A model generated the notes under the pieces. That model saw only the letters and a program-made list of their open reading frames with translations. It was not told the origin of the DNA and did not search any database. Source: Crocodylus rhombifer (taxonomy: Eukaryota > Chordata > Crocodylia > Crocodylidae). Taken from it: a stretch of DNA of 64,000 nucleotides. Below are positions 24,420 through 35,455 of this stretch, piece after piece. Each line of letters begins with the position of its first letter. Position 1 is the stretch's first letter. Both the position numbers and the translations under genes were made by a program. The stretch spans positions 379,372 through 443,371 of the forward strand of contig JAVSML010000985.1 in assembly GCA_038503035.1 (NCBI GenBank), given 5' to 3'.

Positions 24420-24545
24420 ACTTATGTATATAGCTTTCACCCAGGAAACTAAGAGTGGACTATTCACAGTATCTGACGAAGTGGAAATGTTACCTGGAAA
24501 GCTCATGCCTCTCAGAACCAGTTAGTCTCTAACTGCCAGCCTTCC
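24420..24545 (+). repeat. Repeat with a hammerhead-like core (copy 1)
   Basis: At 24473-24479 CTGACGA is followed by a possible stem (GTGGAAATGTTACC), GAAA at 24497-24500, a short GC-TCAT-GC hairpin and CTC. This is the order of a type I hammerhead ribozyme (CUGANGA, stem II, GAAA, stem III, NUH). Sequence after it, AGTTAGTCTCTAACTGCCAG, matches a repeat also found at 44.5-44.7 kb. Hammerhead motifs are known in Penelope-like retroelements. Stem I is not evident and stem II is imperfect, so this is at most a relic. Confidence 0.4.
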
Positions 24546-27500
24546 TGCCTTCTCTCCTCACATGTCAGTCAGGTAAGTGAAAATACCTAAAGCACTGACG
24601 TTCACCAGTCATGCTGGATCTCTGCATGCACAGTCACCAGTCACCGATGCACTGCATGTCATCAAAGCAGACAGCCCATGATACAATGAGATCTAGATTC
24701 AAGGGTGGAGAAGTCCAGTCTTGATTATGCTGTTGCCTTCCAAATGTATTCAGTACGGCCTTGTACCCTAGAGGGCAGAGCAGCTTTAATACAGGTGACT
24801 GAAACTATAACCCAGTTCATAATGTATGCTTGGCAGGACAACTGTAGCTAATGCTGTGGTCTCTTGGCTAAAGGTAGTGATATGAGATCAGAGTGATAGA
24901 TGTTTTAACTTTAACTGTATATATTCTGACTTTCTAGCATGTGTGGTATTAATCAGTGAGCCTGAGTTATGTCATGCAGACAGGCTAAAAGAAATGGAAT
25001 TTAAGGAACTCACAACAAATGAGGAACGTTACAGGCAAAAGCTTGTTCAAATTTCCAGGGTAAAGGTGAAAGGTACATCAGAAGGACAGGAGTAGGGGAC
25101 TTTTTTGGCCTGAGCTAGTCTGAACTAGTTTACCCACAGAATGACACAATTAGATATTCTTGGTAGATCTATCTGCCATGTTTGGTTTAAGGTAGCTTCA
25201 TATAATTGAAAGGTTAATAAAAAAGGCAGTTTTATCTGCAGACGGCATTCCTCTTGCACTGAAATCTTGTTTAGGCAGCAGAACTCACTTGAAGATGTCA
25301 GATCCCCTTGCTTATACCAGAATGTACTCCCTGAAAGCTGTGTGTGATAGGTTACCTTAACTGACTAGCCACTTGTTGGTGATTTTAAAACTTTAGAACT
25401 TAGTAAGCTTTAGGTATTAAGATAATTTTCTATTTTGGGTTTTGTAACAGTCTTTCAGGTTCCTAATCATTTTAACATTTGCAATTTTTCCAGGTTTCTA
25501 ACCTTTTCAAATCATTTGTAAACTTTCAGGTGTGGATTATGTTATCACATATAACTACCTCTTTTCTAGATGTAAGAACATTTAATTGGTTGTAATTGTA
25601 ATAACCAGCATTTTGTCATGGGTTACTGGTAGTGTATAGTTCTGTATTCACCCACAGCGTTTCAGAATGAGTTTTATTAAAGTGGTAAATTTTTATTAAA
25701 CCAGTTCTTTAGAACACTTGAATCTGTTGGGACAGGACTCCCAAACACACCTCAGTCCTTCAGACTACCAGTATGTCTTGGGGTGGACAACAGAGGCTTC
25801 TGCTGCCATCCAGCAGCTGATAAAAGAAAGGTGGAGATGTTCCTGCACTTTCTGCTCGTGGTAGCAGCCTTTCAGCAGCTGGTGCCTTCCCAGGGTGCAC
25901 TTTGCATTCTGGTAGCACATCTGCTACAATGGAGTCATGTGCAACCTCTAGAAAGATGTAAACTGTGTTTGCACTCTGGCAGCTGGATGGTGGTTGGGTG
26001 GGGACCCAGTCCACTGTGCTGTTTTCACACTGTACCTTCTGCTCTGTCTTCATTTAACTAGCATTAAAGAAACAGCTGGGGTTCTGGGGTTTATGCAGTG
26101 ACAGTCATATATTCTTAGGTGGGCTAATCATCAATGAATTATTCAATAGCTAGTAATGATGTAACAGAAATCTAAATTAGGAGGAGAGGGAGCAACATGT
26201 TGGAAAGCTGGAGGTAGTGGGGGGTTGCTTTTGTTGATTTTTCTTTAAGAGATGCACTTACCAATTAACTTTTCATGACATAAATTTGTTTACTTTAATA
26301 TGTCCAGTTAGAAGAGTTTTCTGATGCATTATTTAAGACTGGAAAATAAATACTGAATGCTCAAAGAATGTGTTTGTGAAAGCTCAGGCCAGCTCATCTT
26401 CTCACTCAATTATTTATTTTGCTTTCCACTGAATGTGAAATGCTCCCAGATGCACAGGGGAGACTCCTGGGTTGTTTGCTTGGTAATTCTATTTCTCACT
26501 GTCTACAAAACTCATCCAAACATATACATGGGGTCATCATCACAGTGCTGTACCTGGCACTTGGAAAGGCAGAGAATGTATGTAGGATGACAAGGAACCA
26601 TCAGTAAGCTCTCAAAAAAGGAAGTAGTCACTGAAGGTCCAGTACTGAAGTTTAGTTATGATATTTTTAATGAAAGGTAAACAATATTGACAATGCAAGT
26701 TGTTTTCTAATAGAAAAGGCAGGCTATTGGCTGTACAGAATATGGGAGTATAGCAGTCAAATCTAGACCTGAGTGCAAATGGATTTGTTTCAAATTGTAA
26801 CAGAAAATCAAACATGCAGATTTTTTTCCATGGGAAAAGCTTTTTCATACATCTCCATTTTTGGAAGCATTTGACATTTCTTCCAATATTTCCAGCCTGA
26901 AGACCCCAGCCTCCCAGGGCTTGGCTACATCCTGTCCCCAGTGGCCCTAGAGAGGGCTGCTGTCAAACATGTCCTTCTTTACCCTTTCCACTTGCAAAGG
27001 CCAAACCCAGAAATGTGGCAGGAAATCCACTCCAGGGGTTCCCACTGTGGCTGCTGTGAAGCAAGCTGAAGACAAGGATCTCAGCAGTAGTAGTGGGCAC
27101 TTGCAGAGCAGCCTCACTGCCATATTTCCAAATTTGGGAGGTGTAAACAGTAGGAGGTGGGTAGTGCGGTCAAGAGTGCCCTCCTCAAGATCATCAGAGT
27201 CCATGGAATAAATGTGCTCCCATAGTCTCAGGTCCTTGGCAGGTCCAGGAAGATTGTTGAGTAGCTGGGGAGCCCCAGCACTCAAAATACCCAACCAAGA
27301 TGGGCTGCCACAGAGCCTCTAAGAACCCCACAAGTGGGCTGGCAAGAAACCAATTAGCCTGCCTGTCTGGTTTCTATCAAAAATGGTGATGGTATTGATA
27401 TGTTCCCCAGAATGGTTCTGCTCCCTCTCATCAGTGTTTTCTAACACAAAACATCTCCACCAGGCAATCTGTAACCAACATTATAATGTCCAAGCATTAA

Positions 27501-28264
27501 TCATGGGCCTGAGTAAAAATAATGTATACTGTTATTACAGTAGCCACACTGGTTACTTGTTAACCAGATCATCCCATCATTTTACAGCACTTACATCTAA
27601 AGCAATTTTATCAGGGGTTCTTTCTTATTAAATAAGAAGTCACCCCCAGCAGCTAAGTATTCACAATCAGTAACCCTGCCATAACAAACAAACACACATG
27701 CAAAGGCAAAAATGGTTTGGGATCCAGCTCTAATGGGGCAGTTGCTGTAGATTGTCATAACTCCATCAAAAGTAATGAAATCTTGGCTTCACCGATGTTA
27801 ATTGGGAAAGTTGCCGTTGACAGCAGTGAAAGCAGGATATGTTCCATAGTCTTTAGCTATCAAACTTCAGTCAAAGTCAGACTGTTAATTTTCAGTTGAT
27901 GTATAATTGCTTAAAGCACCCTTCGTGTATGGGTTTGATGAAATAAGGATTCCTCCTGGTTCATTCAAATGCTGTGTTTTGGATGCCTGAAATTGAAGAG
28001 GTCCTTTTCTAAATGGCAGTACTGTGGAATTAACACACTTTCCTTCTGTGTCATTTGCTGTCCCACAAAATTGAAATGTAAGTGTTCTATGGACATGGAA
28101 ATACAAGTAATAACTCAGAGGAAACCTCAGGAGCCAAACAGACCCAAAACATAACCTTACCTTACATTTGTTTTAAGTGGATGTGTAATGTCTTCTGACT
28201 CAGAAGGTGAAATCCTGGCTCCCTTGAAGGCAATGAGAGTTTTGTCAGAATTTCACTTAAGGGC
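24546..28264. other. No recognised gene
   Basis: About 3.7 kb of mostly AT-rich sequence. Overlapping open frames near 25.8-26.1 and 26.9-27.3 kb on both strands have no domain and no convincing splice borders. A short ancient motif (GAAATCCTGGCTCCCTTGAA then GGCAATGAGAGTTTTG) is at about 28208-28245. Confidence 0.4.
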
Positions 28265-29763
28265 TAGGGACAGACGTTCAAAAAGCCAGAGCCTGAATTG
28301 ATGTGATCTTTGCAGGTTAGTCTATGTTGAACCGATTTGTAACTGTACAGACATTCCCACGGGACTGAGGGAGTGCAGGCGCATGCCTGCAATTACTCAG
28401 GCCAGGTGCTGGGGGGCAGTAGAGCACATCTTTGGCTGCAGGGAAGCTGTGCTAGGGGGTGGGGGACGTGGACAGCTTGGGCAATAGCCTTGGCTGCAAT
28501 GGGTTAATTTCCCCCTCCCTGTCCCACCGGTAGGGACCCAAGCTGGGTCTGCTGGGTGCTCCCCTCTCACTGCTGCAGCAGCAGGGCTGGGCACAGTGGC
28601 CTCTGAGGCAGAGGGGGCAGAGAGGGGGGTTATCCCCTGTCTATTCCCACTGCGCCCAGGGGACCCCAACTGCCACTTGCTCCCTGCTTGGGGCAAATGG
28701 CGAAATAAGCCTGTAACTGCCCCCTCTGCCAGACACCGGGGGGGGGGAATAACACCCCCCTCCCTGCCTCCCACGTAAGGGGCCCTGCTGGCTGCCATCT
28801 GGCTGTGTGCCCACCTGACTGCTGCAGTGGCAAGGGGGCAGGGCTTTTGATAGGGGCAGCAGCCTCTGTCATGGTGTCAGGGTGCGCAAACCCCTTCCCA
28901 GCAGGGAGCTGGGCTACAGGGCAGGCAGAGTTGTGGCACCAGGGCTCAGAGGGGGCAAGAGGCCCCCCAGCACCACCGCCACTGCCACGGTCCATAGCAG
29001 TTTTCCCCACCCCACAGCATGGCCCCCCACTGGGAAGGGGCTTGCACTCCAGGAAACTGTGAGGGGGGCTGCTGCCTCGGTCACAGTCACTCCTCCCTCA
29101 CCACTCCAGTGGCTGGGTGGAGGTAGGGCCAGATGCTGGCCAGCAGGGCCCCTTAGGTGTGGAGTTATTCCCTCTCTGCCCCCCGGGAGACTTCAGTGCC
29201 CCAACCACTGCCGCCGGTGCTCGCTCTGTGCCTGGGGCAAACAGGTCCATGACAGGGAATTAAGCCCCTCTCTGGCCAGTTCAGCCAAGGCTACTGCTGG
29301 GGATGGCCATGCCCTTGCCTCTGGAGCAGCCAGCATGGAGAAGTGCAGGTCCATGCTGGTGGGACAGGGGAGGGAGGAGGGAAATAAACTTCTTCCCTGC
29401 TCCCTTCTGGGGCCAGGGTCTGGCCAGACCCCCACCCCTACCTGTACCTGCTTGTCCCTGCTCTGGCTGGGGAGCAGAGGGGTGGGGCCAGCCCTGCTCT
29501 CTGGAGCAGAAAGCACAGCCCGGGGCTGAAAAGCATGCTGGGGGACTCTGGTTTAACTTAAACCAGAAAGGGGCCTGGAACAGACATTACATAAACCAGT
29601 TTGAGCTCAATCAGTTAAGACTGATACTACATTCAACCAGGTTTATCTCAAACCAGTTTGGGCCATTTTGAAACTGGTTTATGTGCACTGAATGTCTGTT
29701 CTGTTACAGGATTAAACCAGTTTTTGATCATTTAAAACAGTTTATGTGTAATGTCTGTCCCTA
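28265..29763 (+). mobile_element. 1.5-kb GC-rich TIR DNA transposon, copy 1
   Basis: Begins TAGGGACAGACGTTCAAAAA and ends GTAATGTCTGTCCCTA, so the ends are inverted copies (TAGGGACAGAC). The right arm carries repeated AAACCAGTTT words. The interior, 28.38-29.53 kb, is very GC-rich with internal inverted and direct repeats. The flanks resemble each other (TTAAGGGC left, TAAGAGGC overlapping the right end) but no exact target duplication is visible. A second copy in opposite orientation is at 38736-40028. There is no transposase; the long open frames (for example 28882-29529) are GC-driven. Superfamily not decided, hAT is my first guess. Confidence 0.7.
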
Positions 29764-31120
29764 AGAGGCTAATTCTCCACTAGGCTATTATAGCATGACA
29801 TCAGTAGTTTTATAAAGTGAATGGAAAAGCCCCAGGAAAAAAATGGCATATTACATAGACCAATCAGTGGGTGAATATCTGTCCTTCCTTTTCATGTGGG
29901 GTGACCCTTCCTGTTGTATCACCAAGAAAATAATAACCATAATCACCATTAGTTTTGTGAAACAAAAATTGGAGTTTTTTTGGGAGGTTTCTCTTGTAAC
30001 CTCATTGCTTTACCTACTTTAACACCCACTGGCTCAGTCTGTACTCTCAATTACACTGGCCTAAATCAAGACTAATCCTCTTCAGTTCAGCAGTATTACT
30101 TGTCCTAAAGATCACTGTGACAGACCTAAATTTTGCCTAGTGTTCCCAAGTGTATATAAGCCACTGGCACTGATGTCCATTTGAACCAGGGGGAGATTTG
30201 AATGTTTGCCAGGCAGAAAAGGACAAAATCATTAACAGGCCAAAATCTTTGCAAATCAGTTTCTTTCCTGAGCAGTCAACCAAACAGCTTGATTTACTGT
30301 GACCTTGAAACATAATGAAACATTGAAAAGGGAACCCATTGATACAGAAACCCAGCATGTTTTAACATGTAATGGGAGCTATTCAGGTCCAAGCAGGAAA
30401 CATCCAAGTGGTTATCTTTAAATTTTAAATCCTATCCAAGCAGAGCTTTTACAAGACACCCTTTGTTAAAAATGTTATAAACAGTACAATTTGTGGCCGT
30501 CTCCGTCTTTGCTCTGTGAAATAGCACCTGGCACTGCTGTGACACAGCCAAAGGCATATCTGACATTCAACAGCATTTTATAATGATATAACTTAATTAC
30601 AGTGCACTCCAGCCTTGCTAGTTTGTAATAATCTCAGTAAAGAGATACTGTCTTTCAGTGCCTAGCAGCATTAGCCTCCATTATACTTTATTGGCTTTGT
30701 CATAGCACCCTGTAGTAGACACAGAGATTACTTCCTGAGGGTGCTGTATTTGTGCAGGTAGAGAGGTGTATATTTCACATGGAAAAATGGGTGTGCAAAT
30801 ATGTAAGGACCTGATGAGCACACTGGATGGTCTGACACCTTTGAGCAGGGGTACACTGGAGGAAAACAGTGCTACTTCCCTGTGCTCTTCCCACCGCCAC
30901 GGCTTCTGCCTGCTGGGAAGTCCAGATCAGCTGCCACTTGCAATGGATTGTGCAGATCATATGGGAACTCCTGGGTCCTGGGATGCAGCTCCCCTTCAAT
31001 GAGTTTGGATGCATATATATGCAGTGTGAGAGACAGACCTAAGGTTCCAGCTTCTAGATATATGTGACAGTATTAGAGTCTCTATTTTCATTAACAAACT
31101 AGGTTTTTTCTCTTTCATAG
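29764..31120. other. No recognised feature
   Basis: AT-rich unique-looking sequence. The last 40 bases contain the pyrimidine tract of the exon candidate that follows. Confidence 0.4.
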
Positions 31121-31222
31121 TTGGGAGGAAAAGCTTGAATATGTGACCCAGATATAACAGATGTAGTAACATCTGCCTGAGTCTGCAGCAGCTCCCTCAG
31201 AGAAAAGCCCCATGCCAGAGAG
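31121..31222 (+). ncRNA. Candidate non-coding or UTR exon
   Basis: A strong acceptor, GTTTTTTCTCTTTCATAG, directly precedes these 102 bases, and the strong donor GTAAGTCG follows a CCAGAGAG end. All three plus-strand frames contain stops (TGA, TAA, TGA), so if this is an exon it is untranslated, either a 5-prime UTR exon or part of a long non-coding RNA. Both signals match the vertebrate consensus better than any other pair I saw. It is still only a sequence-based guess. Confidence 0.35.
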
Positions 31223-32390
31223 GTAAGTCGTGATCTGCTTTATTTCTCTCTACAGAAGAGGATTCTCCTTAGTGCTGCTCAGATGGGTAGGGTTTCTTCT
31301 TTTTATTGTTAGCAATCACATTTGTTGCAACAGCGGGGAAGCGCTGCATATGAATGGGGCCCCATTGGATTAGGTTCTGTACAAGTACATGTAGCTAGAA
31401 CCTAATCTGTGTCATGTTACCCAAAAGTGTACTGGTGCCACTATCTGGGGAACAGGAATGACTCAATTTTACTTAAGAGGGGATCAACTAAAAGAAAGAA
31501 AGGATGGGGGGAGACAATTTTGAAGCACAGGTGTGAAGGGAACCTGGCAGGGGACAACAAGGCAGATCGGGGGCAATGGGGTGAAGTGACTGATGAAGCA
31601 TAGGCTGCTAAGGACCTTGCAACAGCTAGTTGTATCAGTCAGTTTTCCAGCAGAATGGGAAGAAATGTAGCTATGTAACTCTTCTGGATATTTATGGGAA
31701 TTTTGCCAATAAATCTTTATTTTTCACTCTGAAAATGTATCTATAATGTTTCACCCTCTGTGCATTTTGAGCACAATCACATCCTTCTGTTTTTATGCCT
31801 TGGTGTGATAAAAGATGTGATCAGAAAGATCAGCAGAACTAATGTTGCCTTGAGCAAAGGAATTTAAGCCTGCCTTTTTTGCAAATACTGTTGCACATCT
31901 TCAATCATTCTGTATCCTTACTCTTGCACCCACTATAGCACTGAAGTGGGACTCAGATGCTTCAAAGGTCTATGCCGAGTCCCTGTGCAGGTGATGAATT
32001 GCACCTTTAAATCCCTCAGAGCTAGGCATATTTGATTTCTTGTTCTTTACCTGTTCTAAGTGCTGTGAATAGAGCTGAGTCCTTCATTCAGAACACTCTC
32101 AAATTAGTCCAAATCTCTCTCTGAATCCATTGCATCCATATTCTTGCTCCACTCACCATCAACAGTACCAAGGGATCAAGTTTTATGGGCACAGGTGTTT
32201 GCAGAAGCAAGGTTTCAACGCTTCATGAGAGTATTCTCATTGGATACACAGACAAATTGAGCAAATAGTTTTGGTTGCCTGAAATTGTTTTAAAAAATAA
32301 ATAGATAAAATAGTTGCCAAGGCTCCAGTGATCTAACATCATGCAAGCAGAAATAGTTTGAATCTGTCAAAATATATATATTACAAATAC
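31223..32390. other. No recognised feature
   Basis: AT-rich. A poly-A signal-like AATAAA occurs near 31710 (CCAATAAATCTTTA), without other support. Confidence 0.35.
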
Positions 32391-32492
32391 CTCAGTAAGC
32401 TCTCGCAGACGCTGAGTCACCAGTGACCCTTGGATTTGTTTTATCTCCTCTGCATCATGTAGTGGTTTTAGCTGCTTTAAACAATCCTTCCC
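32391..32492 (-). CDS. Candidate exon of an unidentified protein (best in window)
   Basis: On the minus strand, an acceptor-like GATTGTTTCAAG precedes 102 bases (34 codons, phase 0 at both ends). The reading starts GKDCLKQLKPLHDAEE and ends TQRLRELTE, followed by GTATTTG. The segment is rich in E, K, Q, L and R with heptad-like leucines, so a coiled coil is plausible, and it keeps CpG-containing codons (CAGCGT, CTGCGA) in an AT-rich background. Random frames here do not look like this. The donor is weak (no G at +5). The in-frame stop TAA lies just upstream of the acceptor. I cannot name the protein. Neighbouring candidates at 33.8 and 35.0 kb are on the same strand with compatible phases. 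Confidence 0.4.
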
Positions 32493-32956
32493 CTTGAAAC
32501 AATCATGAGGTTAGACCTGCAGGAGAGTTTATCTGGCAGTCACCGCTGCAGCGCTTTGGAATGTCCTGTTTTTTATCGCATGAAAGCGCCACATTTTGTT
32601 TCCATGGCAGTTGCAGGGAAAGGCAGCAAAGTTCTTCCAAAAATGCAGGACATCAGATGGGCCAAATTATGGCCCTTGTAAATCTGGTAGCAAACCACAA
32701 GGGCAGAGAAATGGTTCCTATACACACTCCATACCCCTTCTAACACAAATTAGTGGGCTCAGTGCAGGGATGGCTGGGTGAAATTCTCCAATCTGTTTCA
32801 TGAAGGAGGTCATACTGAACGGCTTGGGAATTTTTTGACAAAACACATAAGTTCCAAGTAAACTTTAGACAGGATGTTTCTGGGGTCCAGAATGGAATTC
32901 CTAGTGAAAATGAAAGAAGAAGAGCAACAAACAGATGAGAGAGAGACCAGCTTGCA

Positions 32957-33045
32957 CATTGGGTTAGGGCAGTCACCTACTCAAGTGCAAGGTCCTGTTC
33001 TGAGTGATTTGGAGCTGGAACTGGAGCCTGGGTCCCCTACTGGTC
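32957..33045 (+). repeat. SINE-like fragment
   Basis: TTGGGTTAGGGCAGTCACCT, then CAAGGTCCTGTTCTGAGTG, then GGAGCCTGGGTCCCCTAC: tRNA-like head followed by an inverted-looking repeat of it. Confidence 0.45.
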
Positions 33046-33109
33046 TATAAACTATTCTGCTGTGGGTCTATTCTGTGGGTTTTGCTTCTTGTTTTCCATC
33101 CAGCCCTCA

Positions 33110-33165
33110 TTGCATTAGATGACCATCTTGGTCCCTTTCTTAGCTTGGAATCTATGAACTGGCAT
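33110..33165 (+). mobile_element. CR1 3-prime-end fragment
   Basis: CATTAGATGACCATCTTGGT then CCCTTTCTTAGCTTGGAATC and TATGAAC. This is the CR1 3-prime end (family: GAC..GATGACCT..GGTCCCTTCCA..TCTATGA). Confidence 0.5.
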
Positions 33166-33524
33166 TACGCAAACTGAACCCAACAGAATTTAAAAGAACT
33201 CTGTTGTCCCACTGGATTCCTATTGACTAGGAGGCTTGGGTGGAGGAAGTTATTGCTCATTTAAGATCGCTGACCCTTAGCATACCTGATGCTGGTTGTG
33301 ATGTGGCAGCATTATTGTAACTAGTCTGTGGCTGTGCGTTGCTAATGTATTTCCTACTAGCTTTCAGGCAGATAGTCAGCAACATTTAGCTGACAGGTTC
33401 TTCACTACTCACAAGGGCTTCCCAGATTCATAGAAACTGCCAGACTGCCTTGCACTCTTTGTTACTTAAAATAAATACATACATTGATTACAAGACATCT
33501 TAACTTGTATGTTCGTAATATAGT

Positions 33525-33615
33525 GCCTGATACTGCAAAGTGCTGAATGCTGCCTGAGCCCATCATCACTGGGAGTTTAAAATGTTCAGCATCTTCTGGG
33601 ATTTGGCTCAAGCAA
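33525..33615. repeat. Ancient short repeat
   Basis: CTGCAAAGTGCTGAATGCTG ... ATGTTCAGCATCTTCTGGGA: imperfect inverted symmetry around a TCATCACTGGGAG middle, as in a short repeat I recall from many reptile sequences. Family not named. Confidence 0.35.
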
Positions 33616-33783
33616 AAGAACTGCTCAGTTTTAAAAGAAGTTTTTCAGGTTTCAGAGGAGAAATGAAATTGAGGCCCTGACCATGTTTGATCATTAAATA
33701 TCCCAGGACATTTTTCTGAGGAAGAGAGTAACAACCCTTCTGTGCTGGCCTAAATCCAGCTCAGGTAATTACATTCTGCCAAC

Positions 33784-33924
33784 CTGAAATGTCCTCTGTA
33801 CTTCAATTATGGAAGTCTCTAGCTGAAAGGGAGAAACTTGCAGCAGTCTTGCAAGATGTCCTGATGAAGCAGATGACTGATCGTGGTTTGAACATTTTCC
33901 AGGAAAGTTAGTCTTTGAATAAGC
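33784..33924 (-). CDS. Candidate exon, companion of the 32.4-kb segment
   Basis: Minus strand: acceptor-like AAATTGAACAG, then 141 open bases (47 codons, phase 0 at both ends), then GTTGGC. The reading starts AYSKTNFPGKCSNHD, passes through SSASSGHLARLLQV, and ends TSIIEVQRTFQ. Phase at the 3-prime border fits the 32.4-kb candidate, which starts in phase 0 about 1.3 kb further along the minus strand. The donor is mediocre (GTTGGC). The frame continues open across both proposed borders, so borders may be wrong. Protein not recognised. Confidence 0.3.
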
Positions 33925-34228
33925 CTGTTCAATTTTAAAAGGTGCTAAAATCATGGTCATTTAAATCAGATAATGATTTCTTAATGTTTTATGTTTCCTT
34001 TTAAAGACATCTCTGTAAAATTGACATGGTCCTAAACCTTTCCCTGCTTTTTTTTTATAGCAAGGGAGTACTCTGTAATCCTTCTGTAGTCGGGGCTGGG
34101 AGTTTGAGTCATTCAGGCCAGACCTAGAAAAAGCCACTCCTCCTGCCACTTCTTGTAGTATTTATTTATATACAGAATTTACAAGGCTTACTGATTCTGA
34201 TGAAGAATTAAAGTGGCTCGTAAAAAGA

Positions 34229-34722
34229 GGGCCGATCTATACGAGACATTTACTGTAGAGCTGCCTAATTAGCTCCTCAGTAAAGTTTCTGCATCTACAT
34301 ATGTGGCCTTATTAGGCAGCAATAAACTATTAAACTCTGCTGTAGGATCGTACTTGTAAATTCTTTGAGTAAATACAAGTACTATCCCACTGCAGAGTTA
34401 TTTATTGCACAGCAGTGCACATGATGGGGCTGGCTAGGGCACAAGGGTGCTTCAGTGCATGGGCTGCCTGCCAGCTAGCCCCACACTGGAGCACTCTCAT
34501 GCCCTGGCCAGCCCCCACTGCAGAATGTTGAACCAGATTGGAGCAGCCCCAAGTTGGCAGGCTGATCCCCCAGGGCCCCTGCCAGCTGGGGCTGCTCTGA
34601 CCTGGCTTAATGTACTGCGGTCCGAGGCACATGTGAAGACATGGTGCCTAGGAGCAATAAACTGCAGCATGATATGCACCAGAGTTTATTGCTTCAAATT
34701 AGTTGTATGTGTAGATGTGCCC
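34229..34722 (-). mobile_element. PIF/Harbinger-like MITE with 3-bp target duplication, GC-rich interior
   Basis: Ends are GGGCCGATCTATACG and GTGTAGATGTGCCC. Flanks are AGA (34226-34228) and AGA (34723-34725). The interior around 34430-34620 is GC-rich (GCAGCCCC, CAGGGCCCCTGCCAGCTGGG). The reverse complement aligns along its length with the element at 48290-48732, so these are two inverted copies of one family. No coding capacity. Confidence 0.75.
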
Positions 34723-34970
34723 AGAGCGTACCAGATTTTGCTATGTAAGGTACATGGGTGCCAATTTTCCACTGATACAAATCAAAGATAGAGTTGTTAA
34801 TGGAGATATGGCAGTTTCCACCAAGATAAGGATCAGCCCTAGAGTTTCCTTGCTGTAAAGGGAATTTAGCACATTGTTTGGACTCTTCCTCTTAAATGGC
34901 TTTGCACTTAAAAGTCCCCGAAATCATCACTCTAGACCTTATTGTACAGAAAGTAACTGGATTCTCTTAC

Positions 34971-35143
34971 CTCACTCAAGTCAGCCAGGGAAATGAAGCC
35001 CATTGTCCTCTGGGATGTTGCTTTGGAGGTAAGATAAGGGAACTGTGTATCTTCCCAAATAAGTTGTTTTTGCCAGTTGTAAATCAAGGTCGTTTGGTTG
35101 ACAAAGCCATCACTGGAGCAGACTTCTGCATCATTGGAAGGAG
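34971..35143 (-). CDS. Candidate exon, companion of the 33.8-kb segment
   Basis: Minus strand: a pyrimidine-rich acceptor (TCTGACTCTTCTATACCTCTAG before CTCC) leads into 173 bases open in one frame, starting with two bases of a split codon, with APSNDAEVCSSDGFVN near the start and GFISLADLSE at the end, immediately followed by a strong donor GTAAGA in phase 0. A second acceptor-like site inside (ACATCCCAG before AGGACAATG) would give only 39 bases. Same strand as the 33.8 and 32.4 kb candidates. Protein not recognised; a random open frame is a real alternative. Confidence 0.27.
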
Positions 35144-35359
35144 CTAGAGGTATAGAAGAGTCAGACCTAGAGAACTTCCTTTCACCGATGGGCTGCTTCC
35201 TTACAGCTGTTGTACCCATTTTAGGATAGTTAATTACTAATATTTAGACTGCATAAGATGATGCTAAATGCTCTAGAAAAGTAAGAACCTGGGTGTCTCC
35301 AATGTGGCAATCAGTCACTGAGGCAACGTAATATTAGTGGACATGTTTGCAAATTTGAG

Positions 35360-35455
35360 CCCTATTCTTTCTGTTGCCTTAGTTTCCCAGCTGTGAGATG
35401 AATATAATACTTTCCTGTTCCTTGTGTGTTGTGGGGATGCTGTTGCTCATGTCTG
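35360..35455 (+). repeat. MIR-like relic
   Basis: TGCCTTAGTTTCCCAGCTGT then GAGATGAATATAATACTTTC and GTTGTGGGGATG. This is the conserved MIR/CORE-SINE middle (CCTCAGTTTCCCCATCTGTAAAATG...). Confidence 0.6.

Noticed and set aside
24566..24580. Strong donor-like CAGGTAAGTG
   Set aside because: The sequence before it is repeat DNA with no open frame or acceptor at a plausible distance.
28882..29529. 215-codon plus-strand open frame
   Set aside because: Lies inside the GC-rich interior of a TIR transposon where stops are rare on all frames. Pro/Gly/Ala/Arg-rich with no domain.
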